Part shown: one piece after another, positions 46,023-56,856 of the stretch
Position numbering within the stretch: position 1 is the stretch's first letter
Layout: each line of letters starts with the position of its first letter
DNA from: Hansfordia pulvinata
Lineage: Eukaryota; Ascomycota; Sordariomycetes; Xylariales
DNA length: 64,000 nt
Assembly (NCBI GenBank): GCA_006538405.1
Contig: BJKQ01000018.1
Location: 62,001-126,000, forward strand
Reading direction: 5' to 3'
Translations under genes and position numbers: made by a program
Notes under the pieces: model-generated
Databases searched by the model: none
What the model was told of the DNA's origin: nothing
What the model saw: the letters and a program-made list of their open reading frames with translations, nothing else

Positions 46023-48497
46023 TTATCCCGTGCCGTTCAAACCAGTCGCCTCGGTGCCGTTCAGCCCGGTGGTGGACGACTGCTTGCTGGACCTCTTGAC
46101 CCAGACCTCGCCGATGGGGTCGCCGGGCTCCTGGACGCACTGCCACTCGCCGATGCCGCAGTCGGCGGGGGCCTTGCGCATGCCGCGGCCGCCGCCGCCG
46201 ACGATGAGGTTGCCGGGGCGGTACTGGTCGTCCTGGCGCAGGCGGCGGATGACGGAGCCGTGGATGCGGGCCTCGGCGGGGATGTCGCGGGTCTCGCCGC
46301 AAGGGAGCGGCCAGCGGATGGGCTCCCAGGTGCCGTCGGACTGCAGGTCCATGCGGCGGAAGGGCAGGTACTCCATCAGTTTCCAGCTGAGGACCTGCGA
46401 GGCGCCGAGCCCCTGCTTGAAGCACAGCGAGTCGTGGATGCGCGCCGTGTGCGCCTTGTGGTGCATCTCGTGGAACGTCTCGGGGCGCTGCGGTTTGGTC
46501 TTTTCCTCTTCTTTCTTTTTCTCGCTGCTGCCGTTGACGCCGTGGCCGTGGCCGTTGCCGTTGGCGGCGGCGGCGGCCGACTTCTCGTCGGCGAGGCCGC
46601 CAAAGTCGGCAGAGGCGACGCCGGGCGGCGTGGAGGGCCCGGGGCCCGGGCTGCTGGGGTCGGTCACGTCGATGCGGATCTCGGGCCCCTGGTGGTCGTC
46701 CTCCATGCCCTGCACGTCGGACGGCCAGATGCCCATCTCGACGAGCTTCTCCGGGTCGAAGTCCAGGCCGGCCTTGGTGGCCTCGCGGATCATGTAGGAC
46801 AGCGGCACGTGGCTGGCCGCCTTGCGGTCCTCGAGCATCTCCCAGCCACCGCCGACGTCGGCGTGGCCACCAGCGAACCTAATTCCATTGTCAGTCAGGA
46901 GGGAAGCAGACTGGGCAGACATGTTATACAATATAAGGGGGAAAAAAGAGTAGACAAGACAAAACATACCAAACCTCGTCCATGTCCTGCTCGTCCTCGT
47001 CGTCCGAGTCGTCGTAGATGATCCGCGAGGCCTCGGACCTCGTGTCGGCGCTCTTGCGGTGGTCGGTGTACGGGGAGCGGCTGTTGGTGGCGCGGCTCCG
47101 GGACCGCGAGTGAGGGCGGAAGGCCTTCTCGCCCTGCGGCGGCGGCGCGAGAGAGCCGCCGCCCGCCCGGCCACGGCCTCGCTCGCCCTCGGCCGCCCTC
47201 GCCGCCTGCTGCTGGGCCTGGGCGGCGGCCGACGGGCGCTTGGCGCGGTACTTGTCGTGGATGACCTCGCCGACGTGGCGGTGGTGCTTCTTCTTGTCCT
47301 TGTCGCCGCCGCCCTGGTACACCAGGTCCTGCCGGAACTTGGCGCGCCGCTCGTCGATGGACACGCAGTGCCGGACCATCTGTCTTTGTGTCAGCTTCGT
47401 GCCACACTCTTATTCTTTTTTTCTTTTCTCGGATTGTCACTTGAGAGTCGAAAGGGGCCAACGCACCTTGGCGCTGCTGCGCGCGGTGTAGGGGAACTTG
47501 GAGCGCTGCATCCAGGCCGTCTCGAAGCGGGGCACCGAGTTGACCGTGTCGAAGAGGCCGAGGAAGCGGATGCGCTTGATGGGGCGGCTGAAGGTCTCGC
47601 GGAAGCCCTTCATGAAGCGGTACATCTCGCGGCGCTTCTCCTTGGACTCGGGCGTCTCGTCGGACTGGCGGCTCTGCCAGTTGCTGAAGGCCTTCCAGGC
47701 GAACTTGACCATCTCCTCGTTGCCGTGCGACAGCAGGCCCACGTAGTCGAGCATCTCGGCCAGGAAGCGCGCCACGTACGCGCCCCGCGAGAAGCCGAAG
47801 AAGTAGATGTCGTCCCCCGGGTTGTAGAAGCGCATCAGGAACCGGTACCCGCCCACCACGTGCTCGTCGAAGCTCGACCCGATCGCCGAGTCCTTGGCCT
47901 TCATGTACCAAGACTTGAGCCGCGCCGTCGGGCTCGTGTGCGACAGCGAGTTGGACACGACATAGGTGCCGATGCCGGGCTGGTAGTAGTGGTCTGCACG
48001 TGAGGGTGATATCATAGGCTGTCAGCAGCGAACAAGGGGGGAAGGGAACGCGAGTGACGCGGCTCGAGATGCGGCGGCGAGCCTCTTTTCCCCTTGATAT
48101 TCCCTCATTTTTTATTTTTATTTTTATTTTTTGCTTGCGCGCGCCAGCACACAATGGAAACGGCAGAAGGCATGAGAGAGGCAAAAGAAGAAGAAGACAA
48201 AAACTCACACTGATCGCCGGCCTCGCGGTCGAGACAGCGGAAGATCTTGAGGATGTTGCTGTCGCTGTCGTCGCCGCGGAACTTGTTGCCGGTGCCGTCG
48301 AAGCACAGGATCAGCTTGCGCGGGCCGCGCGACTCGTCGGCGGGGGGGTTCATGGCTTCGGGCGCGGTGTGGAACACGTCGTGGTCGTGGTCGTGCTCGT
48401 GGTCGTCGTGGCCGTGGTTGTGGTCATGCCCGGCGTGGTCCGGCTTGTTGCGGCTGCGTCCTCGAGCCGGCCTGTCGGGACTAAGTAGAGACGCCAT
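46023..48497 (-). CDS. DUF2235 alpha/beta-hydrolase (Tle1-like) with His-rich N-terminus
   Basis: 693 residues from four exons: 48497-48209, 47993-47467, 47379-46970 and 46878-46023. Introns are 215, 87, 91 bp; the total divides by three. DUF2235 is a predicted serine hydrolase related to type VI secretion lipase effector Tle1; in fungi the substrate is unknown. Motifs: RKLILCFDGTGNKF (about residues 60-73), the nucleophile elbow GFSRG with Ser165, FLGLFDTVNSV (acid region) and FAGGHADVGGGW (catalytic His). The domain is split by a charged Arg/Ser-rich insert in exon 3. Residues 20-45 are a His/Asp-rich stretch (HAGHDHNHGHDDHEHDHDHD) that could bind metal. The first intron is unusually long and holds an AT-rich (ATTTTT)n tract. 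Confidence 0.9.
48110..48133. repeat. (ATTTTT)n tract in intron 1 of DUF2235 gene
   Basis: Four T-rich units in tandem on the plus strand, within the 215-bp intron. Confidence 0.8.
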
Positions 48498-50414
48498 GTT
48501 CTTGTTGCCCTTCTTTTTCTTTTTCTTTTTTCTTTCTTCTTTTCTTGTCTCTCTCTCTCTCTCTCGTCTTCTTGGGTCCCCTTCCTCTCCGCGTTTCTTC
48601 CCGTCTTTGCTTCGGGAGACAGCCACACACTTTCGAGACAGCTAATACTGTGCGTGCGTCCGAATCCGTCAGTCTGACCGATCTGCTTGCTGGCTGGCTG
48701 GCCGCTGTGTGACGACGACGACGAGGGGGGGGAGGGGGGGACGGGCCCGGGATGTCGGTGTCTGAGCTGACCTGACTGGACTGACTGGCGACTGCGGCGG
48801 TGGCGGAAACGGTTGGCCAGTGGCCCAAGCTGGATGATTATGTATTATGCTGGCCTCACAAGGCAGTTCGGAAGCACACAGACACACACACACACGCAGA
48901 TGCGAGTAGACACACGCACATGTACGATAATGTAGTAAGGGTAGCTTGCGGCGGGGGAAAGGTCTCTGCTAATGCAAGCCACGGCTGCCGCCCCTATGAC
49001 GACGTGCCTGGGGGGGCCAGCCAGTCACCAGTCACCAGTCACCAGTCACTTCTTCATCTGTCGGTTCGCTCTGCTCTGAGGAGGATGCTCGTACACTACG
49101 TTTACGCGGACGCGTCCGAGTATCGCCCGCCCATCCCATCCGTGCTCTCGTAGTAGTGTGATTCCCTGTCTGCTCTCTCTCCCTCTTCTCCCTCGAAGCA
49201 TCCTAGCGTGGCGTACTAGGTTCAAGTCCCCGTAACCCCCGAGAGGTTTGGCCCCCGCCCCGTGGGATCCACGCGAGCACGCACGGGCGAGCACGAGAGG
49301 CGGCGAATACTGGGGTTGACTGATGTGACTGGATCGCTGAGGGGGGTACTCGTACGGGGGGGGATAGGCGTGAAGAGAGATGGCTGGAGACGGACCCGTC
49401 TCGTACGTGCCCACTCCCTTTTCCCGGGACGCTGAAATGAAGATCCCACATCGCCTTGTCTCGGCGGTTCAGGACGGGAGCTCGTACGAGTACTTTGCGT
49501 GGCCTGGCCCCGAAGTCGCCTTTCCAGGGGGGCCACGCTTGTTGCGGGTACGGAGTCGTATATGGATCTAGCGAGCTGCGAGGCACGGGGCTGGTCCACA
49601 GCGGAGAGAGATGAGCAGCATACGGAAAGTCGTACGCGTAGGAGGAGGTGGATGTGGAGGAGTATGAGCACGAGTATGAGTAGGCACAGCGAGAAGCGTG
49701 GGAGGAGAGCGTTCGTAGAGACGAATGGCATCGGGACGTGGGCCACGATGTCACGCCGCTACGATTGCGTGGGTTCTCCTACGGGTACCCGTACGTACAA
49801 TGTCACGATGCATGCTAGGGGCGAGCTACTCGCACTTGCACATGCCTGCCTCCTGCGAGGCTAGTCTCACCCGAAGAAGCTCTGACTTGCGGTAGACGGC
49901 AGACAGACGGCCAGCCGCGGGTTGGGAAGAAGTGGGAATCGCAGAGACGCACAAAACCAGGCACTCGGCCAGCACCAGCCAGGCCATCCACACGATAGCA
50001 CTAGATACCAGGTGTGCAGGTGTCCATCACCTCGCCGTGGCCTCGTCGTCGTCGTCGTCGTCGTCGTCCGGGGTCCCACTCTCACGCGGCCAGAGCACAT
50101 GTGCGGTGCGAACGATGACTCCACACTGACGACCCGAGGCTTCCCCCCTTCCCTCTTCCCTCCCCGCCACGCAGACTCGTACAGGCACGCATGTTTGGGC
50201 GAGTGGTGGGATGGCTCGTGGCTCTCGACCCATTGGCCCTGCAGGGACTCTTCAGGCGGTCGGTTCCTCTCCGTACCCAATGCCGGAGTAGGTAAGTACG
50301 AGTTGATAGGGATGGCCGTCACGATCGATCTCCTACATACGGATACTCATCCATACATCCCAGCAGCGATCCTCGCGAAGTGGTGACTGGAGGGGGTGAG
50401 GGGGTCGACCGACC

Positions 50415-50436
50415 AAAAAAAAAAAAAAAAAAAAAA
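50415..50436. repeat. Poly-A tract (22 A)
   Basis: Uninterrupted run of 22 A. No reverse-transcribed element is recognisable beside it. Confidence 0.9.
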
Positions 50437-52614
50437 GGGCACTCAAATCAAGCCCCCTTGTCTGACACGGCAATAAACTTCTTAGCCGCGGGGACTATTT
50501 GCTGCCGTGCAGCACAGCAGTGGAGACGCAGAGACGAGCTGAGCCGGCGAATGGGACGAGTCCTCGGTGCCTCTCCCTTCCCCTTTCCAGCGGGAGCTGC
50601 TACGATGCCACCGCAAATCGCCCCGAGCTATACTCGTACAGAGTCCCCACTCCCCCCTACGCCCCCCTTTGCGGCCTGTCAATAAGACAACCCTGTCAAC
50701 GGCCCGCTCCATTGGCTCACAGGCTAGATTGACAAGGCCTGATTCGAGCAGTAATCGGAAAAGCAAGCGGCCCGATTGGCTGCCGGGGGGGGACTGTGGC
50801 AACCTGGCGTGCGTGGCTGGCGATCCGCCCTGGGATGCTCATCATTCTCGTCTCGCTACATCCATAGCCGTCCCTGCGAGTATCGTACATGCCTGCTCAT
50901 ACTACCGAGTAGTGTCCGTCGTTGTCGTCGTTGTCGTCGACGTCGTCGACGTCGTGGTTGTCGACCTTGCACAAGTACGAGTAGGGGACAACTCGGGCAG
51001 AGAGTGCTTCTGCTCTCGGCTGTTCATTTCTTTCTCAAAGATTTTTCCTTCCTCTTGCCGCGGGACGATCGATCTACCGATACTCGTACGGATACACAAA
51101 CAGCCACGACAACGACGACGACGACGACGACAGGCGGCACACCAAAGCAGTGACGCCGCGTCCCTCCACCCCCCAGAAAGGGACAAATGCAGCCAGCACA
51201 TGCGGCTGGATGGATCGTAGCCACCGGCTAGGGCCGCGGGCTAGCCCCTTGTAGTTGATGAAGAACCAGGACGGCAGCTGAAATCCACCCCAGGGCCTCC
51301 GTGCCTCCCCACATTGGCCCAGCCCTGTGCTTTGGGTTGCTGGTGGCAGGGGTGAGGAGGAGTGGAGGAGGAAAAAGAAAAGAAAGATGGAAAAACGTAG
51401 GTACGAGCACTGGTACTGCGGCGCTGCGAGTCCGGATATCGTAGGCCCTCCTCATCACCCCTGTGGTCCTGTCCTCCCTTTCGATAGCGGCCGACGAGAC
51501 CCGGCAGAGAGGCTGAGACACCAGAGTGGCCCGATCCATCACCTACCTACCATGGCACGAGCACGAGTACTCGTGCGCTTTGGGTCCGTCACCTCGTCGT
51601 GGGCTGGTGGTGTGAGTGCTTGTCTCACTCCATCTCGAGCCAATCTCAGCCTCTCCGGGCTTGTTGCTCCTGGCCTTCCCTCCTGCCCTTGTCCACCGCT
51701 CCTCGGCGGCCACCTAGACGGAACAATTCTCGTACAGGGCGGTCGACAGTGGCCCGGGAGATGGGTGCGTACCCGTAGGCCGCTGAAGCCATGCGTCCAG
51801 CCAGCCATCCAGCCAGCCAGCCAGCCATTGTCCCGAAGGAAGTGGTAGTACAGAAAGGGGGGAAAAAAAGCCATGCGGGGAGGCACTTGCATACCCGTAC
51901 ACACCGATGGATGGCTTTCCAGACCAACGTCACCGCCAGATAAGGTCATCCTGCCCTGCGCGCCTGCTTACCAGACGAGCACGCCTCCGTAAGCCGGCCG
52001 CCCCAGAGACGACAAGCTCCTCATGCAAGCACGCCGTCGATCTCATGGGCCCTAGCGTCGTCACTCTGTCGAGCCAATACCCCGCCAAGGGGGGGTACGG
52101 GGTTTTTTTGTATAGTGCGAGTAAACGCACGAGAGAACGTATGGTTGCACGTGCACACACACACACACACACGTAGACCGCGGAGTACTTGTATGTGCTC
52201 GCCGTGATCGTGGAGCAGAGCAGACCGCAGACGGGCCGTGATACTCCGCAACCAGTACGAGTAGAGGAGACCCCTTCTCTTGCTGGCTGAAATCTGGCTG
52301 GATATGTCATTTCCGCGCCAAGATGGGCCGCGGCCACCCAGCAAGGTCTGCATTGGTCTCAAGACTAAGCAGCCGGGGCCCGCATCCACCAAGCAGAAGC
52401 CTCCGATTTGTGATGTGTGCTCAGAAGCTCGGGGGAGCCGCCTACCTAGTTTGCGCGTAGTGCACAAGAGCCACGCCGGGAGCCCGCCGATCACCGCCGG
52501 CCTATGATGTACTCGTGCGTACGAGACGTGCGCGCGCGCGCTTGCAAGCATACTCGTGCGTGGGCTGGATAATCTAATGAGCGTGTCTCTTCCGTGGGTT
52601 CTTTGCCTCGGCGT

Positions 52615-52777
52615 TGCTGCTGCTGCTGCTACTGCTGCTGCTGCTACTGCTGCTACTACCGATGGGTGCCCATTGGGACTTGGGGGGGGGGGCTTGCTTG
52701 GGCGTGCTCGTGTGTGTTGACCTGGGTGGCTCACATTTTGTTTGTGTCTGCTGCTGCTGCTGCTGCTGCTGCTGCTT
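52615..52777. repeat. Two (TGC)n microsatellites
   Basis: Imperfect TGC/TAC array at about 52615-52660 and a pure TGC array at about 52749-52777, 300-450 bp before the dioxygenase start. Confidence 0.85.
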
Positions 52778-53073
52778 AAAGGGTCACGGCTTGCTGGCTC
52801 TGTCCAACCACACGCCTCGGCTTCTCTCCTACTCGCACTCCCCCTCTGGCGGCCTCTAACTGCCTACCACCTTACGTATCCCACTCTCCAGACCTTCTCT
52901 CTCCCTCCCCCCTCCCTTCCTCTCCTGTATAATTCAACCTCTGGAAAGCAACTCCCAGACCTTGCCGCCTCTTGAGGTTCTTGGTTTCCCTTTCCACCAC
53001 CACCCTCCCCACGCCTGTACTATCTTGATACCCCCTCCTTTTTTACACAACTAATACCACTTCTCTCGTGATC

Positions 53074-56000
53074 ATGGGAGGAGACGGCAAGACCAACGGG
53101 GCCGCGGCCAGCGAGTCGAGCAGCACCACCGTGGGCAAGTCGGCGGCGACGGACGGCGGGCCGACGATGAAGCAGAAGCCGGCGCCGCTGCCCAAGGCGG
53201 ACCGGCAGGGCGTCGACGCCGCGTTCAAGCAGTTTGGGCAGATGATGCACGCCTCGCGCACGCCGGTGCCCACGCAGATGCACGACGGCACCACGCTGGG
53301 CGTCTTTAACAAGCGCAAGGTCACCAAGGACCTGAAGACGCTGAAGAAGAAGGGTAAGTTCTCTTTTTTCTGAATATCCATGTCACTATTCTTGTCACCA
53401 TCTGTTCTGCGAGCGGTGAGCTCAGACTGAGGGGGGGAAACACGACAACTACGCACCTCGGAATACAATGCTGACTTGGTGACCTCTGCAGACTGGCAAA
53501 CCATCATTGCGCTGGTCAAGAGCAAGCTCAAGGGCGAGCAGGTGATTGACGACAAGACGATGATCATGGAGAAGACGATCCAGGTGGTGGCGGGCCTGCC
53601 GAGCAACTCGCGGCTGCGGGAGGAGCTGACCAACAACTTCATCGACGAGCTGTGGAACACGCTGGACCACCCGCCGCTGCTGTACACGGGGGAGAAGTTC
53701 ATGTACCGGCAGCCCGACGGGTCGTGGAACAACCCGATGAACCCGATGCTGGGGGCGGCCGGGTCGACGTACGCGCGGACGTGCCGGCCGTCGGTGGTGC
53801 CGCTGGGCGCGCAGCCGGACCCGTCGCTCATCTTCGAGACCATCATGCGGCGCAAGGAGTACACCAAGCACCCCAACAACGTGTCGTCGGTGCTGTGGTA
53901 CTGGGCGACGATTGTGATCCACGACCTGTTCTGGACCGACTACGCCGACATGAACAAGACCAAGACGTCGTCGTTCCTCGACCTGTCGCCGCTGTACGGC
54001 AGCAACCAGGAGATGCAGGACTCGATCCGCACCTTCAAGGACGGCATGATGAAGCCCGACACGTACGCCGACAAGCGCCTGCTGGGCATGCCGCCGGGCT
54101 GCTCCGTGCTGCTCATCATGTTCAACCGCTTCCACAACTACATCGCCGCCAACCTGGCCGCCATCAACGAGAACGGGCGCTTCACGCCGCCGTCGCCGGC
54201 GCTGCCCGAGGACAAGGCGGCGGCCGCGTGGGCCAAGTACGACAACGACCTGTTCCAGACGGCGCGCCTGGTCACGTCGGGCATGTACATCAACATCACG
54301 CTGGTCGACTACGTGCGCAACATTGTCAACCTCAACCGCAGCAACACGACGTGGACGCTGGACCCGCGCGCCGAGATGGGCCGCGACGCGGGCACCAACA
54401 ACCTGACGGAGCGCGGCACCGGCAGCATGGTGTCGGCCGAGTTCAACCTGTGCTACCGCTGGCACTCGTGCATCTCGGACAAGGACGACAAGTGGATCCA
54501 GGAGTTCTTCGGGTCCATGTTCGGCAAGGACCCCAACGAGCTGACCACCCAGGACATGATGATGGGCTTCATGAAGTTCGACAAGAGCATCCCCGAGGAC
54601 CCGGCCGAGCGCACGTTCGGCGGCTTCGCCCGCGGCGCCGACGGCCGCTTCGGCGACGACGAGCTGGTCGCCTGCATCTCGGACGCCATCGAGGACTGCG
54701 CCGGCTCCTTCGGCGGCCGCAACGTCCCCGGCGCCATGAAGCCCGTCGAGATCCTCGGCATCCTGCAGGGCCGCAAGTGGAACGTCGCCGGGCTCAACGA
54801 GTTCCGCAAGCACTTTGGCCTCAAGCCCCACACCTCCTTCGAGGACATCAACTCGGACCCCGAGATTGCCAGCTCCCTGCGCAACCTCTACGAGCACCCG
54901 GACTTTGTCGAGCTGTACCCGGGTCTGGTGGCCGAGGAGCGCAAGGAGCCCATGGTACCGGGTGTCGGCATTGCGGTACGTTTGTGTGAAGAAGACTGAC
55001 AAGAACCCGTCTCGTCACATTTTCCTCTCCCCTTAATTCCACCTGATGATGTACCTTAAATCCACTGTACCCCTGACTGACATGATGCTATACTCACAGC
55101 CCACCTACACCATCTCGCGCGTCATCCTGTCCGACGCCGTGTGCCTGACGCGCGGCGACCGCCACTATACGACCGACTACAACCCGCGGTACCTGACGTC
55201 GTGGGGCTTCAACGAGGTCGCGTACGACCTGGAGATGAACCAGGGCTGCGTCTTCTACAAGCTCTTCATCCGGGCTTTCCCCAACCACTTCAAGGACGAC
55301 TCGGTCTACGCCCACTACCCCATGTGCGTGCCCAGCGAGACCAAGAAGATCCTCACCGACCTGGGCCGCGTCCAGGACTTCAGCTTCGAGCGGCCCTCCG
55401 GCGCCCGCTGCCGCCCCGTCAGCGTCACCACCTACGCCGGCGCCCAGCACGTCCTCGCCAACGCCGACAAGTACAACCTGGCCACCCGCGACGGCCTCGC
55501 CTTCCTCCGGGACGTCGCCGGCGGCGCCGCCGCGCCCGGCCAGCAGGGGGCCTTTGCCGCCGCGGCGCACGTCAAGCCCGAGTGGCTGGCGGGCGTCAAG
55601 AGGTTCTACGCGCAGGCGACGGACCGGCTGCTGCAGGAGCAGAGCTTCGAGATGGCCGGCGCGCACTTTGTCGACGTGGTCCGCGACGTCGGCAACGCGG
55701 CGCCGACGCAGTTCGCCGCGGCGCTGCTGCGGCTGCCGCTCAAGACGGCCAAGAGCCCCAAGGGCGCCTTCACGCAGTCCGAGCTGTACATGGCCCTCGC
55801 CGTGCTCAACATCTGCATGTACACCGACGTCGACCCCGTCAAGGCCTTCCCCATGCGCCAGGCCGCCCGGGCCATCACCCACCAGCTCGGCAAGCTGGCC
55901 GAGGCCAACGTCAAGGCCGCCACCGGCCTGTTCGCCCCCAAGCCCGACGGCGACGTCTCCGCCTACGGCCTCGAGCTGATCAAGGAGCTCAAGAAGGCCG

Positions 56001-56856
56001 GCCTGAGCCCCTACGACATTGCCTGGGGCCAGTTTGTGCCCGCCGCCGCCGCCGTGGTCCCCAACGTGGCCGAAGTCGTAAGTTTCTTCTTCCTCCTCCC
56101 TCCCTCTCGTCTCTTTTTGTTTGTCTGTCCCGACACGACAAAGAGAAAGAGAAGAAGAAAAAAAGATCCCCGAGCTCCGCTGACCTCGATGGGATCTCTC
56201 CAGTTCGCCCAAGCCGTCGACTTCTACTTGACGCCCGTCGGCGCCAAGGCCCTGCCCGAGCTGCAGTCCGTGGCCAAGCAGGCCTCGTCGGCCGACACCG
56301 ACGCCCGCCTGTTCGGCTACGTGATGGAGGGCGTCCGCCTGGCCGGCAACATCGGCGGCTTCCGCGAGGCCGCCTCCGACGACGTCATTGGCCAGGACGA
56401 CGGCAAGCTATCCGTCAAGGCTCAGGACCGCGTGTCCATCAACTTTGTGCGTTCTCTCACCCCTCTCCCCCCTGATTTCCTCCTAAGAATTCATCCCCGG
56501 CACAACTACGAGTGTACTTTTTTGCTGACACCCCGCGCGCGCAAACAGGCCAAGTCCTTCACCGACCCCGCGCACTTCCCCGACCCGCTCGAGGTCAACC
56601 CGGCGCGCCCGCTCGGCGCCCTGGCCGACCTGGTCCTGGGGCCCCAGGCCGCCCTGGGCCGCGACGTCGCCGTCGCCGCGCTGACCGAGATGGCCCGCTC
56701 CGTCTTCCGCCTCAAGGGCCTGCGCCGCTCCCCCGGCCCCAGGGCGAGCTGAAGCGCGTCGCCCGCCCCGAGGGCCACCTCGACGTCTACATGCGCGAGG
56801 ACCGCGGCGCCTACTTCCCCTTCCCCTGCACCATGAAGATCTGCTGGGACATGTAG
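53074..56856 (+). CDS. ppoC-like: Ppo-type fatty acid dioxygenase (10R-DOX/PpoC-like), one frameshift
   Basis: Heme fatty acid dioxygenase fused to a P450-like domain, about 1,097 residues. Exons: 53074-53353, 53492-54975, 55100-56077, 56204-56446 and 56549-56856, with introns of 138, 124, 126 and 102 bp. The peroxidase-like domain keeps the distal His237 (VIHDLFWTD) and the YRWH motif near 415-418 (catalytic Tyr and proximal His). In the P450 part, the cysteine loop reads GPQAALG (residues 1026-1032) instead of GxHxCLG: the heme-thiolate Cys is Ala. Loss of this Cys is a known trait of PpoC, which makes 10R-hydroperoxides without a P450 diol-synthase step. The products are oxylipins linked to sporulation control in Aspergillus. 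The frame breaks at 56737-56740; one extra C gives the conserved end QGELKRV...YFPFPCTMKICWDM. Unrepaired, it stops at 56752. Confidence 0.92.

Larger units (their letters stand above)
48498..53073. other. Gene-poor, microsatellite-rich region, 4.6 kb
   Basis: No supported gene. It contains many simple repeats: (TC)n at 48545-48566, an AGTCACC-type repeat at 49022-49050, (GTC)n at 50044-50070, an A run at 50415-50436, GTCGTC/GACGAC tracts at 50915-50965 and 51107-51131, CCAG/CCAT units at 51796-51831, (AC)n at 52154-52172, and (TGC)n at 52615-52660 and 52749-52777. Six TACTCGTA-type motifs lie between 49347 and 52256. The last 250 bp are C/T-rich with a leader-like run before ATG 53074 and should be the dioxygenase promoter. 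Confidence 0.6.

Noticed and set aside
49217..49236. tRNA-like ggttcaagtcccc
   Set aside because: No T-stem pairing and no other arms nearby.
50415..50436. Poly-A as the tail of a retroelement
   Set aside because: No target-site duplication or reverse-transcriptase sequence is visible beside it.
50600..51220. 217-residue plus-strand frame with poly-Val and poly-Arg
   Set aside because: Produced by GTC and CGA microsatellites; no splice or domain support.
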